From Silvimonas soli (lineage in GTDB: Bacteria; Pseudomonadota; Gammaproteobacteria; Burkholderiales; Chitinibacteraceae), in the NCBI RefSeq assembly GCF_030035605.1, contig NZ_CP106736.1:310001-374000 (forward strand): DNA of 64,000 bases, written 5' to 3'. This document shows positions 35,912-43,243 of this stretch, piece by piece. Numbering within the stretch: the stretch's first letter is position 1; each line of letters begins with the position of its first letter. The notes under the pieces are model-generated. The model was not told the DNA's origin, made no database searches, and was given only the letters and a program-made list of their open reading frames with translations. The position numbers and the translations under genes are program-made.

Positions 35912-36849
35912 GTATTTTATTGATTGCCGAACATGACAACCAGCAACTGCGCGCCACTACACGCCATGCAGCGTCAGCAGCGGCGCAACTGGGTAGCGAC
36001 ATTCATGTACTGGTCGCGGGCTTTGGCGCCGGCAGTGTTGCCGACGAAGCCGCCAATATTGCCGACGTTACCAAAGTGCTCCACGTGGATGCCGAAGCGC
36101 TAGGCCACGCGCAAGCTGAGCGATTGGCGCCGCTCATTGCCAACCTGGCCGGAACATATCAAGCCATCGTAGCGGCATCGGGCACATTTTCACGCAATGT
36201 GTTGCCGCGTGTTGCCGCGTTGCTGGACATTGGCATGGTGTCGGACGTGCTGAAGATTGAATCTGCAGATACGTTTGTACGCGCCATCTATGCAGGTAAT
36301 GTGCTGGCCACCGTGCAAACTACCGATGCAGTACGGATTTTGAGCGTGCGTCCTACCGCTTTTGCCGACCGCAGTTTGCAAGCCACCGCGGCGCCTATTG
36401 AGGAGATTGCCTGGCAAGTTGAAGCAGAACATCAACGTTTATCGACTTGGGTATCGAGCGAGCAAACCGCAAGCAATGGCCCAGAGCTGGCAACTGCCAG
36501 AACCGTTGTCTCAGGTGGTCGTGCGCTGGGCAGTGCCGAACAGTTTCATGCACTGCTAACACCTCTGGCCGACAAGCTGGATGCCGCCATCGGTGCCTCG
36601 CGCGCTGCGGTGGATGAAGGCTATGCACCAAACGACTGGCAGGTTGGTCAAACCGGCGTGGTGGTAGCACCGAAGCTATATTTCGCGGTGGGGATTTCTG
36701 GCGCCGTACAGCACCTGGCAGGTATGAAGGATAGTGGTACGGTGGTGGCGATCAACCAGGATCCGGATGCGCCGATCTTCCAGTCTGCCGACTACGGCCT
36801 GGTTGGCGATCTGTTTACGCTATTGCCGGAACTGACCAGCAAGCTCTAA
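35908..36849 (+). CDS. etfA: electron transfer flavoprotein alpha subunit
   Basis: FAD-binding large subunit of ETF. The 313 residues have the N-terminal alpha/beta domain and the C-terminal FAD domain with GSAEQFHALLTPLADKLDAAIGASRAAVDEGY, QVGQTGVVVAPKLYFAVGISGAVQHLAGM and INQDPDAPIFQSADYGLVGD. All are diagnostic. It is translationally coupled to etfB and followed by a strong terminator. Confidence 0.97.
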   Translation: MSILLIAEHDNQQLRATTRHAASAAAQLGSDIHVLVAGFGAGSVADEAANIADVTKVLHVDAEALGHAQAERLAPLIANLAGTYQAIVAASGTFSRNVLPRVAALLDIGMVSDVLKIESADTFVRAIYAGNVLATVQTTDAVRILSVRPTAFADRSLQATAAPIEEIAWQVEAEHQRLSTWVSSEQTASNGPELATARTVVSGGRALGSAEQFHALLTPLADKLDAAIGASRAAVDEGYAPNDWQVGQTGVVVAPKLYFAVGISGAVQHLAGMKDSGTVVAINQDPDAPIFQSADYGLVGDLFTLLPELTSKL

Positions 36850-36877
36850 GCGCAACCTCGCAGGGCCGCGCACCAAC

Positions 36878-36909
36878 AAAAAACGCCATGCATTTGCATG
36901 GCGTTTTTT
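36878..36909. terminator. bidirectional intrinsic terminator
   Basis: ACGCCATGCA/TGCATGGCGT stem with A6 and T6 flanks between converging etfA and the PpiC gene. Confidence 0.88.
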
Positions 36910-36955
36910 GTTTCCCGTTCTGGCTACACGCGCAACCGGAGCAAGATCAGAACTA

Positions 36956-37738
36956 TTACTGCACAGTTGCCTTGCCACGCAGATCATCAACCATCTTTTG
37001 TACGCGTTGGCGTTGGATTTGCTGCGAGATTTCGCCCTTCGCTTCAGCGAAAGAAGGGAATTTCGCATCGCGCACATCATCCAGCTTGATGACGTGATAA
37101 CCGAACTGGGTCTTGACTGGGGTTTGAGTGATCTGGCCCTTGGTCAGCTTGGTCATCGCGGCAGAAAACTCTGGCACGTAGTTGTTCGGGCTAGCCCAAC
37201 CCAGATCGCCACCGTTTGCACCGCTGCCAGTGTCGACAGATTTAGCCTTGGCCAGATCATCAAACTTCTTGCCCTTTTTCAGTTGGGCGATGATGTCGTT
37301 GGCTTCAGCTTCTGTTTTCACCAGAATGTGGTGGGCATGGTATTCCTTGCCTGCATTCTGAGCCTTCACGGTGTCATATTCTTTCTGTGCATCAGCATCA
37401 GAAACCGGATTGTTTTTTACGTAGTTGTTCACGTATGCGCCGATCACGATCTGTTGCTTGGCTGCATCCAGCTGAGCTTGCACGTCTGCGCTCTTGTCAG
37501 TGCCCTTCTTCACGGCATCTTGATAGATCACTTCGTTGTTGATCAGCTGTTGCTTGATACGGTCACGCAGTTCCGGCGAGTCTTTCTGACCACGTTCAGC
37601 CAGTTGCTTTACGATCATGTCCATCTTGCTTTGCGGGATGGCCACACCGTTCACGGTAGCAACGCTTGCATCGGCCATAACCGAAGCGGAAATCATCGCG
37701 CCGATCACGGCAAAAATAAGGTGCTTGGTAGAACGCAT
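36956..37738 (-). CDS. periplasmic peptidyl-prolyl isomerase, PpiC/parvulin type
   Basis: Predicted periplasmic foldase of 260 residues. A signal peptide (MRSTKHLIFAVIGAMISASVMADA) ends near residue 22. A SurA-N-like helical part follows, and a parvulin domain at about 130-225 (YHAHHILVKTEAEANDIIAQLKKGKKFDDLAKAKS, GGDLGWASPNNYVPEFSAAM, TPVKTQFGYHVIKLDD). It closes the leftward yciB-yciI-bolA-ppiC series seen in Neisseriales. PrsA/SurA-like function is inferred; the length excludes a full SurA with two parvulin domains. Confidence 0.92.
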   Translation of the reverse strand: MRSTKHLIFAVIGAMISASVMADASVATVNGVAIPQSKMDMIVKQLAERGQKDSPELRDRIKQQLINNEVIYQDAVKKGTDKSADVQAQLDAAKQQIVIGAYVNNYVKNNPVSDADAQKEYDTVKAQNAGKEYHAHHILVKTEAEANDIIAQLKKGKKFDDLAKAKSVDTGSGANGGDLGWASPNNYVPEFSAAMTKLTKGQITQTPVKTQFGYHVIKLDDVRDAKFPSFAEAKGEISQQIQRQRVQKMVDDLRGKATVQ

Positions 37739-37815
37739 TACGTGATTCCTTTGAGTGTTATCGAGGTCAATGCATACAACTTGAAATTATATTCCAGGAA
37801 CGAGTCTCCCCGTTC

Positions 37816-38091
37816 TCAGAGCTCTTCCGGGGTCAGCGCCTTGATACTGAGCGCGTGAATGCGCGCCGGCATCAAATCTGCCACCAAAGCATACACCTTG
37901 CGATGTCGGGCCACTTTACCCAATCCCGCAAAGGCCTGCGCCACAATCGTGACATCAAAGTGAGCACCACCTTGCGCGCCAGCATGGCCCGCATGAGCAG
38001 CACTGTCGTCGTGCACGATTACGGTTTCAGGTTCTAACGACGCCAGTCTCTGACGCAATTCATCTTCCATGCTAATCATACCAGAGCTCAT
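37816..38091 (-). CDS. bolA: BolA family protein
   Basis: Small protein that works with monothiol glutaredoxins in iron-sulfur trafficking and in morphology or stress responses. The 91 residues contain the KH-like fold with HFDVTIVAQAFAGLGKVARHRKVYALVADLM and the conserved IHALSIKALTPEE C-terminus. The start codon overlaps the yciI stop (ATGA), so translation is coupled. Confidence 0.92.
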   Translation of the reverse strand: MSSGMISMEDELRQRLASLEPETVIVHDDSAAHAGHAGAQGGAHFDVTIVAQAFAGLGKVARHRKVYALVADLMPARIHALSIKALTPEEL

Positions 38092-38390
38092 GGAAGCACA
38101 TGTTTGAAGGGTTTCACAGACACTTCTGCATAAACGCCAGCAGCGCGATAAGGGTCAGCTTCTGCCCAGGTTTGCGCCGCGGTTAAAGATTCAAACTCGG
38201 CCACAATCAGGCTGCCGCTGAATCCAGCCGGGCCAGGATCTACTGAATCAATCGCTGGAAAGGGCCCAGCAAGTACCAGGCGCCCTTCTGCCTTAAGTAG
38301 GTCCAGACGCGCCAGATGCGCAGGCCGACTAGCCATACGAGCTGACAAGCTGTCCGCAACATCGGTTCCGATAATCGCATAAAGCGGCAT
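38088..38390 (-). CDS. YciI family protein
   Basis: A 100-residue ferredoxin-like fold protein of the YCII/DGPF group. The sequence starts MPLYAIIGTDVADSLSARMASRPAHLARL. The conserved His of RPAHLARL and the Asp of AEADPYRAAGVY are the putative active-site pair. The family is linked to dehalogenase- or lactone-isomerase-like chemistry, but the E. coli role is unclear. It lies between yciB and bolA with 2-base and overlapping junctions. Confidence 0.9.
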   Translation of the reverse strand: MPLYAIIGTDVADSLSARMASRPAHLARLDLLKAEGRLVLAGPFPAIDSVDPGPAGFSGSLIVAEFESLTAAQTWAEADPYRAAGVYAEVSVKPFKHVLP

Positions 38391-38392
38391 GG

Positions 38393-39070
38393 TTATTTGT
38401 CCTGATCCGACGGTGGGTTACTGGCGGGATTAGCATCGTCAATGACATAACGGCTCAGCAGCAGGCCTTGGGCCACTACAAAAACCACCGTCAATCCTAA
38501 CGTTCCAAACAGTTTGAAGTTGACCCAGACAGAGTAACTATAGAGCCGGGCGACAATGATATTGACCACGCCCATGCTAATGAAGAACACAACCCAGACG
38601 TTGTTCAATACCGACCAGATGGATTCGGGCAGCATCATTTGTTTGCCCATCATGGTCTTGATGAGGTTTTGACCGCGAAACCACTGAGACAGCAACAAGA
38701 CCAAGGCAAAAATCCAGTACAGACCAGTAGGCTTGTACTTGATGATGTCTGGATTATCAAAATACAGCGTTGCCCCGCCCAGCACGATAATCAGTACAAA
38801 GCTGACGATCAGCATGGCATCGATTTTGCGCCACTTCAGCCACGAAAATACCAGCTGGATCACGCTGGCCACCATGGTCACCGCTGTGGCGATCAGCATT
38901 GCGATTTGATCGGGCGTCTTGGGCGGTACCGATGCTTGCGCTTCGGCCAGCACGTGCGACAGCAGGGGAACATGACTTGCCCACGCGACAGCATGCGCCG
39001 GGTCGTGCTGGGTGAAGAAAAATGCGAGGAAGAAGAAGATGACCGGGAAGAGGTCGAAGAAAGCCTTCAT
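38393..39070 (-). CDS. yciB: inner-membrane septation protein A (YciB)
   Basis: Polytopic inner-membrane protein (225 residues, five to six helices) needed for normal septation and envelope integrity in enterics and Shigella (IspA/IspZ). Family signatures: MKAFFDLFPVIFFFLAFF at the start, YKPTGLYWIFALVLL, LNNVWVVFFISMGVVNI, and VWVNFKLFGTLGLTVVF. A loop insert of about 30 residues follows the first helix. It is the first gene of the operon, with a good promoter just upstream. Confidence 0.95.
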   Translation of the reverse strand: MKAFFDLFPVIFFFLAFFFTQHDPAHAVAWASHVPLLSHVLAEAQASVPPKTPDQIAMLIATAVTMVASVIQLVFSWLKWRKIDAMLIVSFVLIIVLGGATLYFDNPDIIKYKPTGLYWIFALVLLLSQWFRGQNLIKTMMGKQMMLPESIWSVLNNVWVVFFISMGVVNIIVARLYSYSVWVNFKLFGTLGLTVVFVVAQGLLLSRYVIDDANPASNPPSDQDK

Positions 39071-39096
39071 GGACAGAACCAGCTACTGGATGGCGC

Positions 39097-39125
39097 ATTA
39101 TGCATTTGGCGCCGAAGGCTGACAA
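39097..39125 (-). promoter_or_regulatory. sigma-70-like promoter of the yciB operon
   Basis: Minus strand: -35 TTGTCA, 17-base spacer, -10 CATAAT, placed about 27 bases before the yciB start. A good consensus match by eye. Confidence 0.6.
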
Positions 39126-39141
39126 GGCAATGAGTAGCAGC

Positions 39142-39168
39142 AAAAAAAACGCCGCGACTAGCGCGGCG
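39142..39168 (-). terminator. intrinsic terminator upstream of yciB
   Basis: Minus strand: CGCCGCG/CGCGGCG stem followed by eight T residues. It would stop transcripts coming from ansA/ffs before the yciB promoter. Between it and ffs (39169-39437) about 270 bases hold no gene that can be supported. Confidence 0.8.
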
Positions 39169-39437
39169 GAAATTCCACTGGAGATACACGAAGCATCAGC
39201 TTGCGAAACGAATATTGCGCTCTCGCCGAATATGCCATGTTGATACACGTCAACGATTCCAGGGTACTAATCACATGGCATAAATGAGAAATATCAGGCA
39301 GACAAAAGCAGGGAAATGTGTACTGTATTTCGAATGGGTCAGGCAAAAAGGGGCCAAGGCAACACTGAGGACAATCGGAGGAACGTCGGAGAACAGGAGG
39401 GGAAAACGGGGTACTACGAGACAAACAAAAGGGAGGG

Positions 39438-39540
39438 GTGGCGAGCCCGACCCCCGGCACTGGCATCAAAAGCTGTGGCTGCTTCCTTCCGGACCTGACC
39501 AAGTTCACCTTCTAGCCATGCGGGGAGACCCGCCATCGAG
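39438..39540 (-). ncRNA. ffs: 4.5S signal recognition particle RNA
   Basis: RNA partner of Ffh in co-translational targeting. Read on the minus strand it carries the near-invariant SRP domain IV core GGTCAGGTCCGGAAGGAAGC. Arms pair at the ends (TGGCGGGTC with GGGCTCGCCA), and further out TCCCCGC/GGGGG-type pairing closes a single rod. This is the roughly 100-base bacterial short form. Ends are set from the outermost pairing and are good to a few bases. It follows ansA; a possible -10 TAGTAT precedes it. Confidence 0.93.
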
Positions 39541-39577
39541 AACAGGCAGCGATACTAGCATGGACAATCTGGCACGG

Positions 39578-40561
39578 CTACTTTTGCGTTCGTTCACCGG
39601 CGATATTTTGCATAAACAATTGGCGGCGTTCAGCAAGTTGCTGGGTGCGACCAGCCGCCCAATACAACTTGGCCAGCGCTGCTTCTGGCGTCATATCCCC
39701 CGCCGCCAGCACGCCAGCGGCCACTAAAGATTGGCTAGACGCATACAACCCCATCTGCACCGCACCAAAAACACATTGCGTACAATTCACCACAACAGTC
39801 GATTGGGCCAAGGCTTCCAAAGCATGCGTCAGCTCAGGATGGGCAGGAACATTACCGCTGCCATACGTTTCCAGCACCACGCCATCCAAGGGTTGTGCCA
39901 ACAATGACTGTGCCAGCCAGATTGAACTGTGACCGGGGCCGAGCGTGGCGCGTACCACTCGGGCGTCGGCTGCGACCAATTGCAACCCTTGCCACGAACT
40001 GTTTGTCGTTTCAGCGCCAACTAAAGCCCAGCCAGAACCAAAACGGCGCCCTGCCACTGGCAAATTCGGACTGGAAAAAGCGGCATCAGCTTCACAATCG
40101 CTTTTGCGAACCCGATTACCTTGAAATAGTTGACCAGCAAAAACCACTCCCACACCGCGGTACGCGCCGCCCATGACCAGTTCAATGGCGGCCTCAACGT
40201 TGTCCGGCGCATCGCTGCCCTGCTCTTCCCACGGATGTTGGGCACCGGTGACGATCACGGGCTTATTCAGACCCGCCAGCATGAAAGACAGGGCCGAAGA
40301 GGTCCAGGCCATGGTGTCGGTACCGTGTAGAACGACGAACCCGTCGAACTCACCGGCACGCTGCGCAATGTCGCTGGCTATGCGATTCCAGTCGGCCGGT
40401 CCCATATCGCTGGAGTCAAGCAATGGCGAATATTCGATCACCTCTACTGCTGGATAACTGGCCTGCAACACTTCACTGAGAAAGCCAGGTGCTGGCTCCA
40501 GCCCGGCGTTACCAGGGCGCATTCCCAACGTACCGCCGCAATAAAGTAAACAAATTCGCAC
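39578..40561 (-). CDS. ansA: type I (cytoplasmic-type) L-asparaginase
   Basis: Hydrolyses asparagine to aspartate and ammonia. The GTG at 40561 is chosen because GAGG lies 6 bases upstream and because longer versions would overlap smpB on the other strand. The 327-residue protein starts with the glycine-rich catalytic Thr motif (LLYCGGTLGM), and has the second active-site motif VLHGTDTMAWTSSALSF. No signal peptide is seen, consistent with a cytoplasmic enzyme. It is divergent from smpB with about 48 bases between. Confidence 0.9.
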   Translation of the reverse strand: MRICLLYCGGTLGMRPGNAGLEPAPGFLSEVLQASYPAVEVIEYSPLLDSSDMGPADWNRIASDIAQRAGEFDGFVVLHGTDTMAWTSSALSFMLAGLNKPVIVTGAQHPWEEQGSDAPDNVEAAIELVMGGAYRGVGVVFAGQLFQGNRVRKSDCEADAAFSSPNLPVAGRRFGSGWALVGAETTNSSWQGLQLVAADARVVRATLGPGHSSIWLAQSLLAQPLDGVVLETYGSGNVPAHPELTHALEALAQSTVVVNCTQCVFGAVQMGLYASSQSLVAAGVLAAGDMTPEAALAKLYWAAGRTQQLAERRQLFMQNIAGERTQK

Positions 40562-40609
40562 AGTGATACCTCGAAAAATGCGCCACCCGGTACAATCATT
40601 GTTCGGACG

Positions 40610-41086
40610 ATGAGCCAGATGGCAAAAGAAATGACGATTGTTGATAACCGCAAAGCGTTTCACGAATATTTTATCGAAGACCGGCTGGAAGCTGGCCTGC
40701 AACTGGAAGGCTGGGAAGTCAAAGCCATTCGGGCGGGTCGTGTCGCGCTGAAAGAGTCTTACGTCACCTATATTAACGGCGACTTTTATTTGATGGGTGC
40801 GCACATCTCGCCGCTGGTCTCCACTTCAACGCACACCTATGCGGACCCGGTGCGCCTGCGCAAATTGCTGCTCAAACGCAACGAGATCGCCAAGTGGGCG
40901 GAAAAGGTCGATCGCTCGGGTTATACCGTAGCGGCCTTGAACATGCACTTTGCGCATGGCTATATCAAGCTGGATATCGGCCTGGCCAAGGGCAAGAAGC
41001 AGCACGACAAACGCCAGACCGAGAAAGAGCGCGAATGGGTCAGAGAAAAAGCCCGGATCGTGCGCGATCACACCAAGCAAGGTTGA
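40610..41086 (+). CDS. smpB: SsrA-binding protein SmpB
   Basis: Binds tmRNA and delivers it to stalled ribosomes for trans-translation. The 158 residues show VDNRKAFHEYFIEDRLEAGLQLEGWEVKAIR, GAHISP, and the basic tail KGKKQHDKRQTEKEREW that enters the mRNA channel. The first ATG has GGACG nearby; a later ATG at 40634 would also give a complete protein. The tmRNA gene itself was looked for close by and not found. Confidence 0.97.
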   Translation: MSQMAKEMTIVDNRKAFHEYFIEDRLEAGLQLEGWEVKAIRAGRVALKESYVTYINGDFYLMGAHISPLVSTSTHTYADPVRLRKLLLKRNEIAKWAEKVDRSGYTVAALNMHFAHGYIKLDIGLAKGKKQHDKRQTEKEREWVREKARIVRDHTKQG

Positions 41087-41102
41087 AAAAGCTCAGCCTC
41101 AC

Positions 41103-41147
41103 AAATAAATCCCCCGTTATCTGTCAGCAGATCCGGGGGATTTTTTA
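41103..41147. terminator. terminator between smpB and plsY
   Basis: ATCCCCCG/CGGGGGAT stem with a T6 run on the right and an A-rich left flank. It ends smpB and may also serve converging plsY. Confidence 0.8.
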
Positions 41148-41203
41148 TTACTCCATCGACGAACCAATCGGCGAGACCCTTAGTGCAGAGGGCCATCGCT
41201 CAT

Positions 41204-41818
41204 TCACGAACTCATCTCATCCTTGCCGCTGATTTTGCTCTCGCTCCCCTGCAGCAGCTTGCGGATGTTCTGATGATGCCGTGCGATCAGCAGCACCGAA
41301 ATGATCAGCACCGCATATAAATACACGCGCTCAGGGATAAACCACCAGGTCAGCAGCGGCGCAACAACGGCAGCAATCAATGCGGCCAGTGACGAAATCT
41401 TGAAACCCTTGGCCAGGACCAGCCAGATCAACAGAGTAATCAGCCCGACGGGCCAGTCAAGAGCCAGTAAAATCCCGCCCGCAGTGGCCACACCTTTGCC
41501 ACCCACAAACCGGAAAAACACCGGCCACATATGCCCCACAGCGACCGCAACCGCCGCTGCCGCGATAGTCTCATCAGCCAAGTGCCAGAAGTGCGCCAAA
41601 ATCTGAGCGACAACGACCGCCAGCCAACCTTTGAAGGCATCACCCAGCAAAGTGAGTGCGGCGGCCTTTTTGTTGCCCGAACGCAGCACGTTGGTTGCGC
41701 CAGGATTGCCCGAACCATATGAGCGCGGATCGGCCAGCCCCATTGCCCGGGAGACGATCACGGCAAATGACAGCGAACCAATCAGATAGGCGGCCAGCAC
41801 GACGATTAACGACAGCAT
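41204..41818 (-). CDS. plsY: glycerol-3-phosphate acyltransferase PlsY
   Basis: Acylates glycerol-3-phosphate with acyl-phosphate, the first step of phospholipid synthesis. The start at 41818 (MLSLIVVLAAYLIGSLSFAVI) has GGA 9 bases upstream; an upstream in-frame ATG adds 10 residues. The 204-residue membrane protein carries the three PlsY motifs: YGSGNPGATNVLR, the GDAFKGWLAV segment, and the GGKGVATAGG phosphate loop. It is the last chromosomal housekeeping gene before the prophage. Confidence 0.96.
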   Translation of the reverse strand: MLSLIVVLAAYLIGSLSFAVIVSRAMGLADPRSYGSGNPGATNVLRSGNKKAAALTLLGDAFKGWLAVVVAQILAHFWHLADETIAAAAVAVAVGHMWPVFFRFVGGKGVATAGGILLALDWPVGLITLLIWLVLAKGFKISSLAALIAAVVAPLLTWWFIPERVYLYAVLIISVLLIARHHQNIRKLLQGSESKISGKDEMSS

Positions 41819-41885
41819 CTTGAATTCCACATACGCCAAATAACCCATTATTTTTAAACTAACAATTTATTAACGAAATAATTGT

Positions 41886-41908
41886 TATACCAAAAATATA
41901 CCAAAAAA
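41886..41908 (+). repeat. tandem TATACCAAAAA repeat at prophage edge
   Basis: Two perfect adjacent 11-base copies, one helical turn apart, so both face the same side of the DNA. Repeats of this kind are often seen near the ends of integrase-bearing islands and may be integrase arm sites. They also lie in the plsY promoter region. The rest of the 308-base gap shows only a CGCCACC/GGTGGCG hairpin at about 41964-41982. Confidence 0.5.
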
Positions 41909-42074
41909 CCGTGAGCATCCGAGGGGCCGGTTTCCCCCTTATGAGTGCGAAGCCCATACATAGCGCCACCTCAAGGGTGGCGGGTATTGTCTTTCAGATT
42001 CCCGCGAGCCGTCCACTGGTGCGAACTCCATCCTATCCCGAAGCCGACGCTGATCAGTTGTAATTTACGCACAT

Positions 42075-42088
42075 AGAACGTTCGTTCT
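42075..42088. promoter_or_regulatory. inverted repeat AGAACGttCGTTCT before the first SRAP gene
   Basis: A 6-base inverted repeat with 2-base spacer, 38 bases before the ATG at 42127 and next to a possible -10. It contains GAAC-N4-GTTC, the shape of the Gram-positive SOS box. SRAP genes are often linked to the SOS response, so an operator is plausible. This is inference only. Confidence 0.4.
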
Positions 42089-42126
42089 ACACTTATAGCT
42101 TTCCACATTTGCGCAGCAGTACAGTC

Positions 42127-42870
42127 ATGTGCGAACGCATTACACAACTTCGGAATCCGCGCGAGTTCGCTATCGACATAGGCTGGCTGCCGCCAGACGC
42201 CGACCGCAGGGCGTCTGTGATGCCATTCGCCAGCTCGCCAATGGCGCACTACAACAGCGCGCCAGGGCGCGGTATTTATACGATGCATCGGCTCAATCAC
42301 GCACTTGAACCAGAGATACATACTATGCGGTGGGGTTATCGGCCCGACTGGGCTGGCAAGCGGCTCGATCTGCCGCGCACGATCAATGCAAACGCCGCTA
42401 CGGTAATGAAGAAGCTCTATTACCGGCGCCTGTGGCTGGGCGAACGGAGATGTATCGTGCCCATTGATGGCTGGTACGAGTGGCTGCGCGTCAATGGGAC
42501 ACGTCGCCCCCACTACATCACAGCTGCGAATGGCGACCCGATTTACGTGGCAGGCATCACGGGCTATTTGCACACCTGTGGATGGACTGATGATTGTGGC
42601 CTGGTGCTGATCACGCTAGATGCGCTTGGCGGCATAGTTGAGCCCCAAGCAAAGCGCCCGTTGGTGCTGGGACGTGACGACGCCAAGAAGTGGCTGGATC
42701 CGCGCACGCCGATGCATTGGGTTGAGCCGTTGCTATTGAACGGTCTGCCAGCCAGCGAGTTTGTTTCCTGGGAGGTTGGTCCAGACGTAAATAATCTCGA
42801 CAAAAATGAGTCCGAATTGATTTTGCCGCTGGCTAAACGGCCGCCACCAGCTCCGGGCGAAGGTCGCTAG
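42127..42870 (+). CDS. SRAP (YedK/HMCES-like) protein 1
   Basis: SOS-response-associated peptidase family. These proteins form a covalent thiazolidine link between Cys2 and abasic sites in single-stranded DNA. The start at 42127 is chosen because it gives MCERITQ with Cys at position 2, which the chemistry needs. The 247 residues also have INANAAT (Asn of the active site, 87), GWYEW (Glu118), and the C-terminal WEVGPDVNNLDKN. Odd points: the Arg after the active-site Asn (NAR in YedK) is replaced, and the segment that normally holds the catalytic His reads GIVEPQAKRPLVL, with no His. So lyase or crosslink-release activity may be altered. It is the first of four closely spaced rightward genes. 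Confidence 0.87.
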   Translation: MCERITQLRNPREFAIDIGWLPPDADRRASVMPFASSPMAHYNSAPGRGIYTMHRLNHALEPEIHTMRWGYRPDWAGKRLDLPRTINANAATVMKKLYYRRLWLGERRCIVPIDGWYEWLRVNGTRRPHYITAANGDPIYVAGITGYLHTCGWTDDCGLVLITLDALGGIVEPQAKRPLVLGRDDAKKWLDPRTPMHWVEPLLLNGLPASEFVSWEVGPDVNNLDKNESELILPLAKRPPPAPGEGR

Positions 42871-42903
42871 GCGTCAGTTGTCTCATACGTTTGGGGATAG
42901 ATT

Positions 42904-43194
42904 ATGAATATCGATTCGCTGAATTTGCGCCCTACTGCAGAAAAATTGATCTTCCTGGCTGGGCGCATCGATATGTGCGAGGCCATTGTCCGCTGGATCG
43001 ATGCGGGTTCGTTCGGTTCGCTGGAAGAAGTGCGTGATGTGATCGCCCACACGGCGGAGAACTATGAGGCTGGGCGGATGCGGGTGGTTCAGGGAGTGGA
43101 GTTCCTTCGGCTGGATGATCTGGGTACCGACGCAGCCGCTGCGCTGGCCAGCATCAGTAACGCCTTTGCCAATGTCGACCTGGATCAAAACTGA
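42904..43194 (+). CDS. hypothetical 96-residue protein between SRAP genes
   Basis: Not recognised. A GGGGAT ribosome site precedes the ATG. The protein is acidic (LDDLGTDAAAALASISNAFANVDLDQN at the end), predicted mostly helical, and has no membrane segment or metal motif. The sequence starts MNIDSLNLRPTAEKLIFLAGRIDMCEAIVRW. It lies 33 bases after SRAP1 and 49 bases before SRAP2 on the same strand, so it is probably co-expressed and may be a partner or regulator of them. Coding is supported by position, ribosome site and codon pattern rather than homology. Confidence 0.65.
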   Translation: MNIDSLNLRPTAEKLIFLAGRIDMCEAIVRWIDAGSFGSLEEVRDVIAHTAENYEAGRMRVVQGVEFLRLDDLGTDAAAALASISNAFANVDLDQN

Positions 43195-43243
43195 CAGCAA
43201 ACCGGCTATGCTAGTGACATTGTCCGATGTGGATCGATAAGCG

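Noticed and set aside
39284..39727. Open frames over the ffs region on both strands (also 39158-39508 on the minus strand)
   Set aside because: They overlap the 4.5S RNA, a common source of false proteins, and show no coding character elsewhere.
39578..40804. Longer asparaginase with an N-terminal extension
   Set aside because: The extension overlaps smpB on the opposite strand and lacks family sequence; the GTG at 40561 has a good ribosome site.
41087..41203. tmRNA (ssrA) next to smpB
   Set aside because: Only a terminator is seen; no tRNA-Ala-like half or tag reading frame was found here or on the other side of smpB.
41819..42126. Integrase gene or tRNA at the prophage edge
   Set aside because: No open frame of integrase size and no cloverleaf was seen; the integrase is presumably at the other end of the prophage.
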